From an uncultured Flavonifractor sp. (GTDB taxonomy: Bacteria; Bacillota; Clostridia; Oscillospirales; Oscillospiraceae), in contig CANAAV010000003.1 in NCBI GenBank assembly GCA_947346365.1, positions 123,264 through 187,263 of the forward strand: 64,000 nt of DNA, read 5' to 3'. Each line of letters begins with the position of its first letter. Positions within the stretch are counted from its first letter, which is position 1. Of the stretch, positions 33,306 to 40,128 are shown in pieces. Position numbers and translations under genes: made by a program. Under the pieces are notes generated by a model. The model searched no databases. It was not told the origin of the DNA and was given only the letters and a program-made list of their open reading frames with translations.

Positions 33306-34109
33306 ATGGATGGGGTTATGAACGGCATGGATCCAAAGCGATTAAGAGCGGCGGCTCTGCTGGCCCTTTTCTTCTGCCTGTGCTTGCTGCCGGGCTGCGG
33401 CGGCAAGGACAAAGAGGAGGGAGAGGGAGGGGAGGCGAGCGAGCTGCCCACGGAGTACACGGTGGGAGAGGGGAGCGTTGCCGCGCTGGCCCCAGCCGAG
33501 GACAGCACGGCCGCCCTGCACACCGTGATGAGCTATCAGTATACGCAGCTGGAGGATGCAGGCAGTGCGGTGTCCTCCTACGTAAGGCAACTGGAAGGGG
33601 AAGAATCCGGCTTTTCCGTAGTAGACGAAGAGTATGTGGTAAGCGAGAAGCCGGATTTCAGTCAGCCGGAAGGCCAGGTGCTCTTGGCAAAGAATCTTGA
33701 GGGCACTGAGGAGATGCCGGTGGAAAACCGGTTGGTCTACGTGCGTGTCACATGGAGCGAGGGCGCCTGCACCGTGGTTGCGGATGAGGCTGACGGTCAG
33801 GTGACAACACCGCCGCCGCCCCCCTCCGGAATGACGCTGCTGGAAGCCCAGGATTACCTGAGCAGTCTTTCACCCGCAGCTCTGGGACTGAGCGGGGAGT
33901 CGATGAAGGAATACAGCATCTACACAATGAATGGGGCGGTTTTGGTAGACGGAAACCCATGCGTCCGCCTGAATGTATACAGCAACGACAATGAGCAGCA
34001 CACCAACGAGCTGGTGGCCTGTTTCCTGATGAACGGCAACGGCACCAAGCTGTACCGTCTGGAGGTGGAGACCAATACGGTGCAGGAGCTGGACATTGTG
34101 CGCTCGTAG
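33306..34109 (+). CDS. Uncharacterised lipoprotein
   Basis: This is a 267-residue protein with a lipoprotein signal peptide: a basic start, hydrophobic AAALLALFFCLCLLPGC, and a lipobox ending at Cys 31. A short acidic G/E-rich linker follows, then a secreted domain of about 220 residues with no motif I recognise. The start may be 33306 or the ATG codons at 33318 or 33327. It follows the FtsA-like gene in the same direction, so the two may be co-expressed at the envelope. Confidence 0.75.
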   Translation: MDGVMNGMDPKRLRAAALLALFFCLCLLPGCGGKDKEEGEGGEASELPTEYTVGEGSVAALAPAEDSTAALHTVMSYQYTQLEDAGSAVSSYVRQLEGEESGFSVVDEEYVVSEKPDFSQPEGQVLLAKNLEGTEEMPVENRLVYVRVTWSEGACTVVADEADGQVTTPPPPPSGMTLLEAQDYLSSLSPAALGLSGESMKEYSIYTMNGAVLVDGNPCVRLNVYSNDNEQHTNELVACFLMNGNGTKLYRLEVETNTVQELDIVRS

Positions 34110-34128
34110 AAAAGGCGCTGTTGAGAGG

Positions 34129-35493
34129 CTAAAACGCGGGAAGAGACAGGCCGCGCGGCTCTGGAGCCAAAGGGCGCAGTTGGGGCTCCCTGGCTGTGCC
34201 GGAGAGCTGAAGAGGACCGCGCCGCGCGTTTTGCTGCGCTTCTTGTAGGAAAAGCGCGGTCAGGGCTCCCTCCAGCACGCCCACGGTGGAGCGCAGAGAC
34301 AGGGCGTCCTCCGGCGTAAAGGCCTGAGCCAGGACGGGGTCCACCCGGGTAATTTCCAAGCCGTATTCTCGGCCCAGGGCCATGATCTGCCGGGCCGTAA
34401 TGGCCTGCTTTGCGTCCGCACTGAGAGGCTGAAATCCGATGAGCCCGCTGAAACGTCCGGCAATTTCCCGCAGAACCCCCGAGCGGGCCAAAGCCTGCCG
34501 GGCGGCTTCATCCGCTTGAAACAACCGCTGTGCCAGGCCGGCAGGACCGCCTGACACAGCGGTTGCTGTTGTGTTTGGAGGCGGAACGGGCGCGTCCGAA
34601 GCGGAAAAACCCAGGCGGCGGGGGGGAGGGGCGGACAGGTCGCTGTTGGTAGTAAAGAGAAAAATGCAGCGGCGGAAGTCCAACTCCCGGCTGCCCTGTT
34701 TGTCCGCCTGCCGGGCAGCGCAGCGGCCCTCGTCCAGGATGGACATGAAGATTTTCAAGACCTCCGGGTGGGCCTTATCCAACTCGTCAAACATAAACAC
34801 GCTGTAAGGCTGTTCCCGCACCGCTTCCAGCACCGGCGGGTCGTCATAGCCCACATATCCCGGCGGAGCTCCAGTGAGGCGGTAGACGGAGTGGGCCTGT
34901 GTGAACGTATTGAGCTCAGTCCAGACCAGATGGTAGCGCTCCTCGCCCAGATGGCGGTTGAGCGCAGGGACAATCTGTTTGGCCAGCTCCGATTTTCCCA
35001 CGCAGGTGGGGCCGTAAAAGATCAGCGAGAGGGGACGTTTGGGCGCGGTTTTGCAGATGTGGCCATAGAGCTTGAAGGCTGCCGCCTCCACGGCAGGATA
35101 CTGTCCCAGCACCAGCTGCTGAAGGGCGCTGTTAAGCCGGAGAAATTCCGGAGGCATGGGCGCGCCGGGACGCAGGGCAGCGGCGTCTCGGTCCAGGCCC
35201 TGTAGGGCGGCGGCCAGATCCTCAAAGCGTGTAAACCGCCGGAAATCCCCTTTGGGCCAGAAGTCTGCCAAGAGACTGCTGGGGCCGTAATAGGCGGCGG
35301 TTGGACGGAAATAGAGCAGGTACTCCCCCGCTGCATGCCAAAAACCCACGCGGGCTTCGCCGGGGACGCACCCGGCGGGCAGCTTGCAGGGGGGAAATTC
35401 ATAGCTGCGCCCCTGGGCTGCGCAGCTGTCAATGCAGGCTTTCAACTGCGCGTACCCGGAGGGGCCGCAGGAGCAGAACTGAGAAAAATCCAC
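34129..35493 (-). CDS. Stand-alone ClpB/ClpA-type AAA+ ATPase
   Basis: This 454-residue protein has one AAA+ module of the Clp D2 type: Walker A GPTCVGKS (about residues 161-168), the pore-region motif GAPPGYVGYDD, Walker B VFMFDELDKA, and sensor 1 region IFLFTTNSD. The first 115 residues are unrecognised, cysteine-containing and unlike a Clp N-domain. There is no D1 module, so it is not a full ClpB or ClpA. The GTG at 35493 is chosen because AGGAGG lies 7 nt before it. It converges with the lipoprotein gene. The substrate or partner is unknown. Confidence 0.82.
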   Translation of the reverse strand: MDFSQFCSCGPSGYAQLKACIDSCAAQGRSYEFPPCKLPAGCVPGEARVGFWHAAGEYLLYFRPTAAYYGPSSLLADFWPKGDFRRFTRFEDLAAALQGLDRDAAALRPGAPMPPEFLRLNSALQQLVLGQYPAVEAAAFKLYGHICKTAPKRPLSLIFYGPTCVGKSELAKQIVPALNRHLGEERYHLVWTELNTFTQAHSVYRLTGAPPGYVGYDDPPVLEAVREQPYSVFMFDELDKAHPEVLKIFMSILDEGRCAARQADKQGSRELDFRRCIFLFTTNSDLSAPPPRRLGFSASDAPVPPPNTTATAVSGGPAGLAQRLFQADEAARQALARSGVLREIAGRFSGLIGFQPLSADAKQAITARQIMALGREYGLEITRVDPVLAQAFTPEDALSLRSTVGVLEGALTALFLQEAQQNARRGPLQLSGTAREPQLRPLAPEPRGLSLPAF

Positions 35494-35571
35494 CGGAAAA
35501 CCTCCTGAGAGACAAGTCAAGGAAAGTATAACCAATAGCCCTGGGCTTCATATCCCGCAGAGGCAGGAATT

Positions 35572-35733
35572 AGGCCTTGTTTGAAAATTGTTAACACACC
35601 CAAATGGCGGGTCTTTTCCGCCTGGACGGCGGGGTTTTTCCTTGAAATCCGTCAGAATTCCTGCGTCAAAACCCCTTGCCAGCCGAAAAAATCCCTCGCC
35701 CTTGGGCATATTTCCATTTTTCAAACAAGGCCT
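35572..35733 (+). repeat. 162-bp inverted-repeat element, copy B
   Basis: This is a full copy with terminal repeats AGGCCTTGTTTGAAAA and TTTTCAAACAAGGCCT, lying upstream of the AAA+ gene. It is the reference copy for the family. Confidence 0.92.
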
Positions 35734-35799
35734 GGGTCCTGACTGAAAAATTCCGATGAAAATGGGAAAATTTATGTCAACCTTTTTTGCGCAAGCGCA

Positions 35800-35828
35800 T
35801 TGACGCAAGCGGGCGAATACGGTAGAAT
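35800..35828 (+). promoter_or_regulatory. Probable promoter of the amidase gene
   Basis: TTGACG, a 17-base spacer and TAGAAT form a near-consensus vegetative promoter. Repeat copy C lies between it and the amidase start at 36070, giving a leader of about 235 bases. Confidence 0.7.
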
Positions 35829-35859
35829 AAAACGGTATTTGAAAGACCGCCGCAGTATT

Positions 35860-36021
35860 AGGCCTTGTTTGAAAAATGCCAGAGCGCCCAAACAGCGGAT
35901 CTTTTTCCGCCACTCCGCGTTAAATTTTCTTGCTGGGCGCCAGCCTGCCTGCGAAAATGTGCTTTGATTGAAGAAAAAACCTCTCGCCGCTGTGCATTCT
36001 GCCAATATGCAAACAGGGCCT
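35860..36021 (+). repeat. 162-bp inverted-repeat element, diverged copy C
   Basis: It has the same length and left end (AGGCCTTGTTTGAAAA) as copy B, and its right end reads AAACAGGGCCT. The interior is strongly diverged, so it is probably an older insertion. It lies in the amidase leader. Confidence 0.8.
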
Positions 36022-36069
36022 GGTACGGAAAAAGGCTGAGCTGCCATACACCACGGAAGGGGAATTGCC

Positions 36070-37623
36070 ATGAAAAGACACCTCTCACTGCTGATTTTAA
36101 CCGCTCTGTTCTGCGCTGTGCTGCCTCACGCCCGGGCGGCGGGGCGGGTATCCGTGCGTTTTTACGACGAAGCCAGCGGGCGCTACCAGGAGGAGGTTTC
36201 CACCGACCTGGTAGCGCTGACCCTGGATGGCGTGCCCCTGACGCCGGATGGGAGTCCGGCACTGGTGCAGTACATAGAGGTAAACGGGCGCACCCTGGTG
36301 CCTGTGCGGACAGTGGCGGAGGCGCTGGGGGCCACAGTGAGCTGGATCCCGGAGAACCGGCAGGTGATCTTGCTGCGGGAGGGGAGTACCATCGTGCTTA
36401 CGCTGGGTTCCGCAACCGCAGTGGTGGACGGACAGCAGGTAAGCCTGCCCGGCGGCGTGCCGGCGGGAGTGGTGATGTATCGGGAACAAGAGAGCACCAT
36501 GGTTCCCCTGCGGTTTGTCTCCGAGCAATTGGGGGCGGAGGTAGAGTGGGACGGCGCGGCTTTTACGGCGAATATTTCCACGGTGGCTCAGCCGCTGCCG
36601 GAGCCGGACCCCATTGAGTCCCCGGTTCCGGAACCTGTGCCTACGCCGGGATTTTCGGCAGGCGCGGACAGGGGCTTTGTCACCGGGATCAGCTCGGATT
36701 CCGACGCGCAGACGGTAACGGTGCGCACCGACCACTTGCCTGACTACCGAGTGCTGGACCTGGGGGACCGGGTGGTGGTGGACGTGCTGGGTGCGGTACT
36801 GTCCAACGGAGAGACGGAAGTTGTTACGATTCCGGTTGACAACGACTTGATTTCAACCGTGCGCTACTCCCTGCATGCGGACGACCTGGGCTATGGCTAC
36901 CCCCATACGGTGCGGGTGGTGCTGGATCTGGAAAGCGGTATCACCTATGCCAAAAATCTCCGGGTAGAGGCGGGGGCCGGAGGGGTGAAGGTCAGCGCGT
37001 TTCCCAGCGAGGGAGAGCGGAATCCGGTGCATTTTGTGCCCTCGGTGCCGCTGGATCCCAATAAATCTACCATTGTCATCGACCCCGGACATGGGGGCAG
37101 CCGGTCCGGCGCAGTGTATCCGGATGCCCTGGGCAATGACATTATGGAAAAAGATTTGACGCTCTCTATGAGCTTAAAGCTGCGGGATATTCTACGCACG
37201 GCGGGCTACAACGTAGTTATGATCCGGGAGGACGACCGGGACGTGGACCTGTATGAGCGGGCGGACATCGCCAACGCGGTGGGGGCGGACCTGTTTGTCA
37301 GCGTCCACTGCAACGCCTCCGGCACGGTGCCCACTTTCCAGGGGATCTATACCTACCATCACCCGGAGAGCCAGCGGGGGGCCCTTTTGGCGCAAGCGAT
37401 CCAGACTCCGCTGTGTGCTGTGACCGGCGCCATTGACCGGGGAATCAACGATGCGGATTTTGTGGTTTTGCGGGAGACGGAGATGTGCGCGGTATTGGTG
37501 GAGACTGGCTTTATGTCTAACAGCGAGGAGCTCTCCCGCCTGTGCGACAGCGCCTATCAGGCCAGAGTAGCCCAAGGGATTGCCGAGGGCATTACCCAGT
37601 ACCTCAACAGTCTGAAAAAATAG
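36070..37623 (+). CDS. Secreted N-acetylmuramoyl-L-alanine amidase
   Basis: This enzyme cleaves the amide bond between muramic acid and the stem peptide in peptidoglycan. The 517-residue product has a signal peptide (about residues 1-24, ending ARAA), a copper-amine-oxidase-like stalk domain with two repeats (VPVRTVAEALGATVSW and VPLRFVSEQLGAEVEW, about 75-165), an AMIN-like domain (about 200-310) and an Amidase_3 catalytic domain (about 335-515). Zinc ligands are visible: His in DPGHGG, Glu in MEKDLTLS, His in SVHCNAS. The catalytic Glu is in LVETGFMSN. Confidence 0.95.
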   Translation: MKRHLSLLILTALFCAVLPHARAAGRVSVRFYDEASGRYQEEVSTDLVALTLDGVPLTPDGSPALVQYIEVNGRTLVPVRTVAEALGATVSWIPENRQVILLREGSTIVLTLGSATAVVDGQQVSLPGGVPAGVVMYREQESTMVPLRFVSEQLGAEVEWDGAAFTANISTVAQPLPEPDPIESPVPEPVPTPGFSAGADRGFVTGISSDSDAQTVTVRTDHLPDYRVLDLGDRVVVDVLGAVLSNGETEVVTIPVDNDLISTVRYSLHADDLGYGYPHTVRVVLDLESGITYAKNLRVEAGAGGVKVSAFPSEGERNPVHFVPSVPLDPNKSTIVIDPGHGGSRSGAVYPDALGNDIMEKDLTLSMSLKLRDILRTAGYNVVMIREDDRDVDLYERADIANAVGADLFVSVHCNASGTVPTFQGIYTYHHPESQRGALLAQAIQTPLCAVTGAIDRGINDADFVVLRETEMCAVLVETGFMSNSEELSRLCDSAYQARVAQGIAEGITQYLNSLKK

Positions 37624-37634
37624 TCCCAATCCTT

Positions 37635-37797
37635 AGACCTTGTTTGAAAATTGTTAACGCGCCCAAATGGTGGGTCTTTTTCCGCCTGGACGGCGGGGTT
37701 CTTCCTTGAAATCCGTCAGGATTCCTGCGTCAAAACCCCTTGCCAGCCGAAAAAATTCTTTGCCCTTGGGCATATTTCCAATTTTCAGGCAAGGCCT
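37635..37797 (+). repeat. 162-bp inverted-repeat element, copy D
   Basis: This is a full copy in the same orientation as B, starting 11 nt after the amidase stop. The left end reads AGACCTTG and the right end CAGGCAAGGCCT. The interior is nearly the same as copy B. Confidence 0.92.
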
Positions 37798-37827
37798 GGT
37801 GAAATGCGGCGATTGGGAGAAAATAAG

Positions 37828-37859
37828 GACACGCGCCCGCCATATGGCGGGCGCGTGTC
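37828..37859. repeat. 32-nt perfect palindrome of modular repeat, copy 2
   Basis: The arms GACACGCGCCCGCCAT and ATGGCGGGCGCGTGTC are perfect complements with no loop. It shares the centre CCCGCCATATGGCGGG with the palindrome at 37966-38001. Confidence 0.9.
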
Positions 37860-37866
37860 AAATTGT

Positions 37867-37955
37867 CAAAAAAGCCTCGCAGAGTTCGCGCCGCTGGGCG
37901 CGAATCGAGGAAAGTTTCGTTTTCTCCGGCGACATGTGCGTCGGAGAAAACGCTT
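37867..37955 (+). repeat. Modular palindromic repeat core, copy 2
   Basis: It is near-identical to the reverse complement of 21790-21876 and includes the 33-bp near-palindrome TTTTCTCCG-ACATGT-CGGAGAAAA. It lies between two perfect palindromes. Confidence 0.85.
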
Positions 37956-37965
37956 TTTCGACAGT

Positions 37966-38001
37966 GGGACACGGGCCCGCCATATGGCGGGCCCGTGTCC
38001 C
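37966..38001. repeat. 36-nt perfect palindrome of modular repeat, copy 2
   Basis: The arms GGGACACGGGCCCGCCAT and ATGGCGGGCCCGTGTCCC are perfect complements. It has the same 16-bp centre as the palindrome at 37828-37859 but different outer bases. Confidence 0.9.
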
Positions 38002-38034
38002 ATTTCCCCAAAACCGCAGGCCGCGGGACTGAAA

Positions 38035-38172
38035 TCAATGCTGCCGGAAGCTCTCCCGGAAGGCGCTCCAGGGGCTGGCGGACCAATACTGCCGGCGGGC
38101 TGCGGCGCTGACGCCGCCGACATGGGGCAGAATGTGGGAGATGGGACGGCGGGCTTCATAAGTCTTTTTCAT
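38035..38172 (-). CDS. 45-residue basic protein divergent from LysR gene
   Basis: This is a short reading frame with a good RBS (AGAAAGGAG, 8 nt before ATG) and a promoter (TTGTGT-N17-TATACT). The product starts MKKTYEARRPISHILPHVGG, is rich in R, S, A and H, and has no membrane segment. I do not recognise it. Its promoter overlaps that of the LysR-type gene at 38291, the usual layout for a gene controlled by its divergent regulator. The last codons run into the repeat region, so conservation of the frame is needed to prove it is real. Confidence 0.5.
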   Translation of the reverse strand: MKKTYEARRPISHILPHVGGVSAAARRQYWSASPWSAFRESFRQH

Positions 38173-38199
38173 GGTGGAACTCCTTTCTCAGTTAAGCAG

Positions 38200-38228
38200 T
38201 TGACTTCTGACTGAGTTCAGTATACAAT
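38200..38228 (+). promoter_or_regulatory. Promoter of the LysR-type gene
   Basis: TTGACT, a 17-base spacer and TACAAT lie about 60 bases before the ATG. It overlaps the divergent promoter at 38219-38247. A CTGA-N6-TCAG dyad at 38207-38220 lies in the spacer and could be a LysR-type operator. Confidence 0.6.
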
Positions 38229-38247
38229 ATTTTTAAACATAACACAA
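38219..38247 (-). promoter_or_regulatory. Promoter of the 45-codon gene
   Basis: On the minus strand, TTGTGT, a 17-base spacer and TATACT lie 47 bases before the ATG at 38172. It overlaps the LysR promoter. Confidence 0.55.
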
Positions 38248-38290
38248 ACGAATCTTTTTCATTCTTACCATGCAAAAGGGGAATGATTAA

Positions 38291-39169
38291 ATGAATACAA
38301 CCAAATGCCGCATCCTGTTAAAAGCCGTGGAGCTGGGTAACATCACAAGGGCGGCGGAGGAGCTTGGATATACGCAGTCGGCGGTAAGCCGGGCGGTGGC
38401 CGACCTGGAGCAGGAATGGGATCTTCCCCTGCTGGTGCGTCGGAAGGACGGAGTGTTCCCCACCTCTCAGGGGGCGGAGCTGCTGCCCAGTATTCACGCC
38501 CTATGCGCTGCGGAGCGGGCGCTGGAAAGCCAGGTGGCGGGCCTGCATGGTCTGACCCAGGGGACGCTGCGGGTAGGAACCTTTGCCAGTGTATCCATCC
38601 AGTGGCTGCCTACAATTATTAAGGAGTTTTTGGCGCTCTATCCCGGCATCCGCTTTGAACTGGAGGGCCGGTGGGAATTTGCCGAGGTAGAGGAGCAAGT
38701 GCGCCGGGGAGAGGTGGATTGCGGTTTTTTGGGTCTGCCCGCTCGGGAAAAGAGCCTGGAGACGATTTTTCTACGCCGGATTCGGGTGCTGGCGGTGCTG
38801 CCGCCCAACCACCCTCTGGCGGGGGCGCAGTACTATCCGATGGAGCGCTTCTGCCAGGATCCCTACATCCGCATCCTGGAGGAACGGGACATAGAGATTG
38901 CCCATATTTTCCAGGAGGAGGGAATCCGGCCCAATATTCAATATACGGTGAATGACGATTTTGCGATCATGGCAATGGTGGAGCAGGGGCTGGGAGTGAG
39001 CATACTCCCGGAGTCTATTCTGAAGGAAAGCGGGCGCAGGTTTTCCGCCATTCCCCTGGAGCACCCACGCTTCAGGGACATCGGCTTAGCGGTGCGCAGG
39101 GGAGAGCCGCTGTCCCCTCTGGCGCGGCGGTTTGTGGACCATGTGTGCCAGTGGGCGCGGGAGGAGTAA
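38291..39169 (+). CDS. LysR-family transcriptional regulator
   Basis: This is a 292-residue regulator. The N-terminal winged helix-turn-helix (about residues 3-62, with NITRAAEELGYTQSAVSRAV) is typical of LysR. The periplasmic-binding-protein-like effector domain (about 88-290) has LRVGTFASVSIQWLPTII and ends with ARRFVDHV. The effector is unknown. A 45-codon gene is divergently transcribed and no metabolic operon is adjacent. Confidence 0.94.
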   Translation: MNTTKCRILLKAVELGNITRAAEELGYTQSAVSRAVADLEQEWDLPLLVRRKDGVFPTSQGAELLPSIHALCAAERALESQVAGLHGLTQGTLRVGTFASVSIQWLPTIIKEFLALYPGIRFELEGRWEFAEVEEQVRRGEVDCGFLGLPAREKSLETIFLRRIRVLAVLPPNHPLAGAQYYPMERFCQDPYIRILEERDIEIAHIFQEEGIRPNIQYTVNDDFAIMAMVEQGLGVSILPESILKESGRRFSAIPLEHPRFRDIGLAVRRGEPLSPLARRFVDHVCQWAREE

Positions 39170-39203
39170 GGAACGCCTTCAAAAGGGTTTTTGTAAAAAT
39201 CGT

Positions 39204-39240
39204 AAAAAACGTCCAGAGCTTTGGAAAAAGCTCTGGACGT
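39204..39240 (-). terminator. Terminator of the bactofilin gene
   Basis: ACGTCCAGAGCT and AGCTCTGGACGT form a 12-bp stem. On the minus strand it is followed by six Ts. It may also stop the LysR transcript. Confidence 0.85.
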
Positions 39241-39369
39241 CACAGGTTATCGAGAAATTCTCCCGCGGGGCCCGGGCGGAATTTGGCCCGTATAAGCGGC
39301 GGAAAACGGCGAAAGGGTTTTCCAGCGGAGAGCCGGGGCAGCATACGGCAGGCGGCCCCGGCCGTGATG

Positions 39370-39936
39370 TCAATCCCCAGCCTGCGGGATCTCGTCGTCT
39401 TCGTCGTCTTCCTCCTGCTCCTCCACGGTATAGTTGCGGCCGAATTGGAGCTCCTCCACCGGGGGCAGGGCCGCGCCGGGGCTGGGCAGCGGGGCAGCCT
39501 CTCCGGAGAGCATGGTGCTGCGGCCGTTGAAGCTGGCGCCGTCGTCAATGGCGAGGATCTGGGACTGAATGTCACCGGTGATTTTGCTGCCGGTGGACAT
39601 GCGCAGCTTGCCGTGGGCAATGATGTCGCCCTCCACCGTGCCGGAAATGAATACGTTGGTGGCCTCAATGGTGCCGACCAGTGAGCCGCTCATGCTGATG
39701 GACACCACGCCCCGCAGGGAGATATCTCCCCGAAAAGCGCCCTCCAGCCGGACGGCGCCCTCACCGGTAAGGTTGCCTTCAAAGCTCTGGCCCTGAGCCA
39801 AGACGGTCTCGCGGCCTATGGAGCGGGGGACAGGGGGTTTTTCGGGCATGGCAGGGCCTTCCTCCTCTGCGTTCTCCGCCATCCCGGCAGGAAGGTCCTG
39901 GTAATCGTCGCCGGACAAAGAACGAAAGAGCTTCAT
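39370..39936 (-). CDS. Bactofilin family cytoskeletal protein
   Basis: Bactofilins polymerise without nucleotide and act as scaffolds in cell shape, envelope or motility functions. The 188-residue product has the central right-handed beta-helix core (about residues 45-140) with repeated patterns such as FEGNLTGEGAVRLEGAF, GDISLRG and VEGDIIAHGKL. Both tails are acidic or P-rich and disordered. The ATG at 39936 is chosen for its AAAGGAATG site; an upstream frame extension lacks one. Confidence 0.93.
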   Translation of the reverse strand: MKLFRSLSGDDYQDLPAGMAENAEEEGPAMPEKPPVPRSIGRETVLAQGQSFEGNLTGEGAVRLEGAFRGDISLRGVVSISMSGSLVGTIEATNVFISGTVEGDIIAHGKLRMSTGSKITGDIQSQILAIDDGASFNGRSTMLSGEAAPLPSPGAALPPVEELQFGRNYTVEEQEEDDEDDEIPQAGD

Positions 39937-40031
39937 ATTGATACATTCCTTTCTATCATCAAATTCCTCAAAAAGCAATGCTAACTTTTCAGCAGTCATG
40001 GCTGCGGCGGCTGCCTTTTCAGTACCTCTCT

Positions 40032-40060
40032 ATCATAATACATGCGGGCTGAATCTGCAA
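40032..40060 (-). promoter_or_regulatory. Promoter of the bactofilin gene
   Basis: On the minus strand, TTGCAG, a 17-base spacer and TATGAT lie about 95 bases before the start. Confidence 0.5.
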
Positions 40061-40128
40061 GTCCTAAAAAGGAAGAAGTTGTATGTATTTGTCCGGCCCG
40101 GACCGGCGCTTCGCGGCGGACAGCCCCG

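Noticed and set aside
35548-36262. Minus-strand frames through repeat copies B and C and the amidase start
   Set aside because: Translation consists of repeat sequence and antisense amidase; no start signals.
37651-38214. Open frames inside the repeats after the amidase gene
   Set aside because: The frames are made of the dispersed repeats and recur wherever the repeat occurs. They lack ribosome binding sites. Only the 45-codon frame at 38035-38172 has its own start signals.
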